Source of the DNA: Paramecium octaurelia
Lineage: Eukaryota; Ciliophora; Oligohymenophorea; Peniculida; Parameciidae
NCBI GenBank assembly: GCA_905182995.1
Contig: CAJJDP010000029.1
Span: 186,001-250,000, forward strand
Direction: 5' to 3'
DNA length: 64,000 nucleotides
Under the pieces are notes generated by a model. It saw only the letters and a list, made by a program, of their open reading frames with translations. It ran no database searches and was not told the origin of the DNA. Of this stretch, positions 59,398 to 64,000 are shown piece by piece. Each line of letters starts with the position of its first letter. The stretch's first letter is position 1. The position numbers and the translations under genes were made by a program.

Positions 59398-60468
59398 TCA
59401 TTTATAAAATCTTTCATCGTAAATGCAATCATCTATTTTTTCAGGAGTTATATGAAAAGATTTTACTTTCTGTACAGTTGATCTATTCTATTGAGCTTGG
59501 TGTTAGTTTTTATGAAGTGGCATTTTTTGAGGAGACTAGATATTTAGATTTATTTGCTATAACTTTGGTTTACTAATAGACATTTTTTAATTTTAAGCTT
59601 TTAAAAAGGGACTTTTTGATTATTTATTAGAAAAGCAATTGTTTTTCATTTTATCAGCTTTGGTTGAATTATTCCATTTTGATTGTTATTTTGGTGCAAC
59701 AGCTGAACTTCGTCTGAAATTAGTTTAAGAAGAGCATTTTTATTATTTAATGGATTATGCAGAAGAGACAGAGAGAAAATCTTGCTAAGTTGATTTATTC
59801 AAATGCTGATGGAATACAGATTATTCTAAGGATTCCATCTTTATATAATTTTAGAATTTATTTTAGTTAGCACTTTTATCGATTGATGTAAATAATTATT
59901 GTAAATTCTGCATTAAGATCTATTTATTTTCTTCAGGAGATGGCAATAATTTCTTGGTAATACCTGTAAAAATAAGTGAGTTCTCATCCTATTCAGACAT
60001 AAATATCTCAAGACTGACCTTATCACTTTCAATTTTATCCACCATTTTCATTTCCTTTCGTAATTAAGGTTTTGAAAACACTTCCATTTTTGGTGGAGAT
60101 TCAAATGGTTATTCTTCATATTAAATTTCCTTATCCTCCTTTATACTCATATATTATTATGGATTGAATGAATGCTAATGATGATCGAGGGCGTCCTCCT
60201 CTTTCTCATAATAAGGTTTCAATTTTTGTTCAGGACTTTCCTCAAGTGATCGTGTAGGTTTCAATAATTATTAGATGTCCATTTAACCTAAAGTCATGTA
60301 ATTTCGCTTATCAACTGATGATTTGTGACTCCTTCTAAAAGAGCAATCAGGTAAACCTGGAGAATTCACTCTTCTGTATAATATTTTAGGTGACTATTCA
60401 AGAAGATATGATTGTGTAGTTTCAAACCTACAAGGAGTGGCAGTTTTCTGTTGGCAAACCGTATTCAT
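59398..60468 (-). CDS. Disordered Ser/Gln/Lys-rich hypothetical protein, 356 aa
   Basis: An intronless 357-codon frame from ATG 60468. It begins MNTVCQQKTATPCRFETTQS. Polar residues dominate, with many basic Ser/Pro sites (SPGLPDCSFRRSHKSS; RSLEESPEQKLKPYYEKEED). There is one moderately ordered patch, DKIESDKVSLEIFMSEQDEN, followed by SLIFTGITKKLLPSPEENKQ. No membrane span, zinc motif or enzyme signature. Such proteins are common in Paramecium kinase substrates and cortical scaffolds, but nothing here proves a role. Confidence 0.6.
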
Positions 60469-61059
60469 TTTTTAACGTAATTTAATTATGAGAATATATA
60501 GATTAACACTCATGGTTAAGACATTCACGTAAGTAATATTTATTATGAAATATTCCACCCCTTAGTCATTTTATTTTAAGTGTAGATTCTTATTATTAAA
60601 TATGCCTCATTCAACTCAAGATTCAAATTACATTAGACTATATAAAATTAAATTCATTTCGATTTATCCCCCATTTAGATAATTATTTAACTTCTCTAAA
60701 TTACTTTTTAGAGGTCAAATTAAATGATTATATCAAATTTACATATTTATATGTATCTTGTAAATACATTTCTTTTAAAGAGTAATGAATAAATTATAAT
60801 TTTCATGCTTATTTGCAATCTAAATATAGAGTTCAATATAATGTCTTTTATTATTATATGAACATATTTTTTTAGTATTATTAGTTCGTGCCTACATATA
60901 ATCTATTATATAAATATATTTAATCTTTTATTAACAATCATTCTTCTATAAATAAGTTTTATAAGAATATGTAACTACAAATAACAATGATATATAAAAA
61001 GTCATAGTAAGAATTCTAACATAGATTTTGTCTTTATTTAAAATAAAATTTTAATATTT
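60469..61059. other. Divergent intergenic region
   Basis: About 590 bp of AT-rich DNA that should contain promoters for two divergent genes. Nothing recognised. Confidence 0.45.
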
Positions 61060-62583
61060 ATGATGAACCAAAGACGATCTGTTAGTCTCGAATCCAAAAA
61101 GCATCTTACCAATTCAACTTTTAGAACTACTTAACTCTCAACTCCTAAATAAGACTTAAATACCTACAAACCATTTTCTCCTTCAAAAGAAGCCAAACTC
61201 TAATTATTCAGAAAAATTTTCCATGTGAAACCAACCAAAACTTCTACAGTTATGAATTTTTATGACGTTGATACTGTTACACCTGTGGTGTGTTAATCAG
61301 CATAATTGGATAAGTATGACTTCCCTAATTGGTTAAAAGGAAGGACAGATTTCACTAAGCTTCGAAAATCTAAATATTTCGATTATCATCTTAAAGTCTT
61401 TTCAATCTGTGAATAAGAGTATGAATTTGAAATATAAAAGTCCATTCAAGAGATCAGAAGAGTTGAAAGAAATCGTTGCTAATTATCTGGTGAAACTAGA
61501 TTTTTTTCGATTGATGCCTATGCAAATGTTGAAGCAGATATCTGGTAGATTGTTTGCAAAATCTTATGAGGAGAATGAAATTATATGTAATAAAGGTGAT
61601 AAAGGCGATTGCATGTTTGTAATTTTTGATGGATTTGTTGAAGTAATAGGAAAAAATAAAAAATTGGGACCTAAAAATATAATAGGTAGAAATGCTTTAG
61701 ATAATGATTAACCTAGAAATGCTACTTTGAAATCAATTGGTTCTTCTCATCTACTAATCTTAAATCGAATTGATTATGTCACAATCCTTAATAACATTAT
61801 GAAATCGGAAAGTGTAAAATAGGAACAATTTATTAGAAGTCTCTAATTATTTGCCCATTTTTCGGAGGAAAAACTAAAAAAATTTTGCAATGCTCTTTAA
61901 GGCAAATACTTAACTCCTAATGAGAACTTATATAGTGCTGGTGATTTAGTTGATCATCTTTATATCGTTAAACATGGGGTTCTGGCAAAGACTGTAGTCA
62001 TGGACTTAGAAGACTAAAATAGATGGCCAATAGTAAGTTTTTGTTTATCTCTAGAATTAAAAAAAGTGGATGAGTCAAACCATCACAAGAACATTATCAT
62101 TTAATATAGAATATAAAGCTGGCTCATTAGTTGGTTATTATGATATTTTGGATTCTGAATTTGATTCAGACAGAAAAAGAAATGAAACCATTGATGCGAA
62201 AACAGATTGCTTCTTGTTGTTCATATCTAAATCTTAATTTTTTCATGGTACATGTTATTTGATCATAAATAGTATTTCAATAAACTGATTTGCAATATTT
62301 TCATAATTACCATGTATAGAATAATCCTTTGACATTTGAATAATTGGTTAAAAGCACAAGACAAAAGGAAAGCGAATAAAAATAAAAAGTCTAAATAGTA
62401 ACAGATGCAATTTATTCTCATCTAAGATAATATTCATTTGATTATAACACTTTAAAGATTAAGGAAAAGAAATACGATCAGGTTAAATAAAATTAAGTTA
62501 ATGCTTCGAAAGAATTTAATAGTTAATACAAAATAATAAGGAGGGATAAACATCTCAAAATATTAACTTCGCAATATGAATGA
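61060..62583 (+). CDS. Protein with two cyclic-nucleotide-binding domains, 484 aa
   Basis: Introns of 22 (61396-61417, AAG end), 22 (62033-62054) and 25 nt (62248-62272) leave exactly 485 codons. After a Ser/Thr/Lys-rich N-terminus come two CNBD-like folds. The first is complete in outline: FRLMPMQMLKQISGRLFAKS, then NEIICNKGDKGDCMFVIFDG, then LGPKNIIGRNALDND and RNATLKSIGSSHLLIL. The second starts LFAHFSEEKLKKFCNALQGK, NENLYSAGDLVDHLYIVKHG and has AGSLVGYYDILD. The phosphate-binding cassette lacks the usual GE...RxA signature in both, so nucleotide binding is uncertain. No kinase domain follows; the C-terminus is Lys/Gln-rich. Two CNBDs without catalytic domain resemble PKA regulatory subunits, but no inhibitor motif was found. 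Confidence 0.78.
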
Positions 62584-62620
62584 GTTTCATTTTTATTTTT
62601 AATTTTAATTTTTAAATTAT

Positions 62621-63443
62621 ATGCTAAGAGTATTCAAGGCTAAAACAAGAGAATATATTAAAGAGACCATAGAATTAAGCAATCTTTAATTTCCTTGGAA
62701 ATTTGGTGGGTATGACTATTGTTTTCATCCTAGATTTCCTCATGAACCTAAAGATGGATTATTAAATGGGTTCACTGATTGGAGAAGAATTATTAATGAA
62801 GAGAAACTATAATTACTTACTACTGAATACTTTCAAAAAATCAATGACTTATAGCCATTGCGATTGGAGAGAATTGTAGAGCATTCTTTAATGTCACAAA
62901 TTTATAGAGAATTAATGAGGTATTAACACTAGCTATTATATTGATTTAAGAACCATAAACATTCGATAAAATACGATATTAAATGCTATGATTTTCAAGT
63001 TTACAACGTTGAAAATATTTTTCGTGTGGGAGTTCATTTGGGCAGATAAAGAAATAAACCATTAGAAATTAGGCGTAAATTAAATGCAATAAAAATTAGA
63101 TTTCAGTCAAAATATCAATGGACATGATTTTCTTTGTGTATGGAGAAAAAGACCATTTGTAACAGATAAAGCAACTCTTTCCCTTTTTATTGATGTCTCA
63201 TTTAAAACATAAGGATCAACTATAATTTTGAATGACAAAAAGGAAACAATTTATAAAAATGATGAAAATCAGGAAGAATTTCATAGTATGCGGTTTGAGA
63301 GCGAAATTATGAATTGTAATTTCATAAGTGCAAAAAATGAGTAATCAAATTTAAGAGACATGAAAAGAATGGATGATAATCTACATATTATAGATGTTGA
63401 TCAGTTTTTGAAAGGGAATAATTATATAAATTATTTAGAATGA
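62621..63443 (+). CDS. Unrecognised protein, about 263 aa
   Basis: From ATG 62621 a globular-looking sequence begins (LSNLQFPWKFGGYDYCFHPR, LLTTEYFQKINDLQPLRLER). At 62931 a 31-nt AAG-ending intron (GTATTAACAC...ATTTAAG) gives 264 codons to TGA 63441-63443. A rival reading keeps the unspliced frame, which has the attractive segment KYDIKCYDFQVYNVENIFRV but meets a TGA at 62942-62944 and needs a 25-nt intron later. Both end in HDFLCVWRKRPFVTDKATLS and an acidic tail. The Trp/aromatic-rich globular texture argues for a real gene. The family is not recognised; an organellar ribosome-associated role is only a guess. Confidence 0.55.
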
Positions 63444-64000
63444 AATATCTATTTGTTGAATTAATAAATTTGTAGTTAATATCATGAATTATATAATCAA
63501 AAACTATTTTCAATAAATTACAATTTGCATTAGATTTTTCAAAATTTTTGGTTACACTTTATCATAAATGACTGCATTTCTTTAATTTAATACTCTTATT
63601 CTAAGGAATGAAATGTATTTTTTTAGAAATATAAATAACAGAGAATTTGTTTAATTCTATTTATAAAAATTTGGCAGATATTTATTTGATGAAGCCACTT
63701 TCAAATATAGGGTCTTTTTGTAACTGGGTAAGAAAATATTTAAGGGTTGTATCAACAAAATAAAAAGAACCACATAGTTATTTGTAAATATTTTAACTTT
63801 AAATTCCTAATGTGATTTAATATTCATTTAAATTTACATAATAATGTCTATTGATTAAAGTGACCTATTACATCATTGACCTGAACTTGTTTTAAACAAA
63901 AAATGCAGAATGCTTAATTTTAACATTTGACACTTTGACATTATACAACTTTATCAAAAAATACAAGTTGACTCACCTCTTTATTTTTGTTACCACAGCT
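63444..64000. other. AT-rich end of window, possible partial minus-strand exon
   Basis: No convincing gene is complete here. At the right edge a minus-strand frame (SCGNKNKEVSQLVFFDKVVQ) is open and could be the 3' exon of a gene outside the window. It is too short to support. Confidence 0.3.

Overview
The window is nuclear DNA from a ciliate, almost certainly a Paramecium-like species. It is very AT-rich. Reading frames of well-known proteins (Hsp70, PDE, ATP synthase alpha, roadblock dynein chain, CDC50) run straight through TAA and TAG, which must be read as Gln, and end at TGA. Introns are tiny (mostly 21-37 nt, GTA...TAG or GTA...AAG). Genes sit on both strands with gaps often of only 15-50 bp. 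All gene models here were built by hand with TAA/TAG = Gln and TGA = stop, splicing tiny introns where frame and family similarity demanded it. Spliced lengths were checked as multiples of three where stated. Because only TGA stops translation, chance open frames of 60-150 codons are common in this AT-rich DNA, so short hypothetical genes get low confidence.

Layout. 1-4.5 kb: partial pseudokinase (-), a SANT-domain protein with a polyglutamine tract (+), and small hypotheticals. 5-7.5 kb: a cyclic-nucleotide-binding ion channel (+). 7.9-10.7 kb: a basic hypothetical, a YqgF/RuvX-like protein (-) and a PP6 regulatory-subunit (SAPS) homologue (-). 11.3-14.7 kb: a long Gln/Glu-rich protein (+). 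14.8-26.2 kb: a long minus-strand block comprising a hypothetical, a cyclic-nucleotide phosphodiesterase, dynein roadblock/LC7 light chain, pyruvate phosphate dikinase, a CBM20-endonuclease/phosphatase fusion, and mitochondrial ATP synthase alpha. The dikinase is interrupted by a single N and a 1.3 kb duplicated segment, which looks like an assembly join. 26.8-34.1 kb: complex I subunit NDUFA2 (+), a coiled-coil protein (-), a poorly coding stretch, two LITAF-domain genes (-), and a cytosolic Hsp70 (-) with two perfect heat-shock elements upstream. 35.7-50.2 kb: mostly plus-strand genes, including a RING-type membrane E3 candidate, an ATG13 homologue, a three-repeat Myb factor, a histone-fold protein, an acylation-motif MORN protein and large charged proteins. 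50.4-63.4 kb: a Pro/coiled-coil protein (-), a NEK-like kinase (+), an UNC93-like transporter (+), a RanBP2-type zinc-finger protein (-), a CDC50 flippase subunit (-), a disordered protein (-), a tandem cyclic-nucleotide-binding protein (+) and an unrecognised protein (+).

The gene set is ordinary housekeeping plus signalling and ciliary functions. Cyclic-nucleotide signalling recurs three times (channel, phosphodiesterase, free CNBD protein). No bacterial-type operon, CRISPR array, transposon, tRNA or rRNA was recognised. The most interesting points are the CBM20-phosphatase fusion, a PDE with Glu in place of the invariant nucleotide-selecting Gln, a channel without a recognisable K+ filter, frequent AAG 3' splice sites, and the N-joined duplication inside the dikinase gene.
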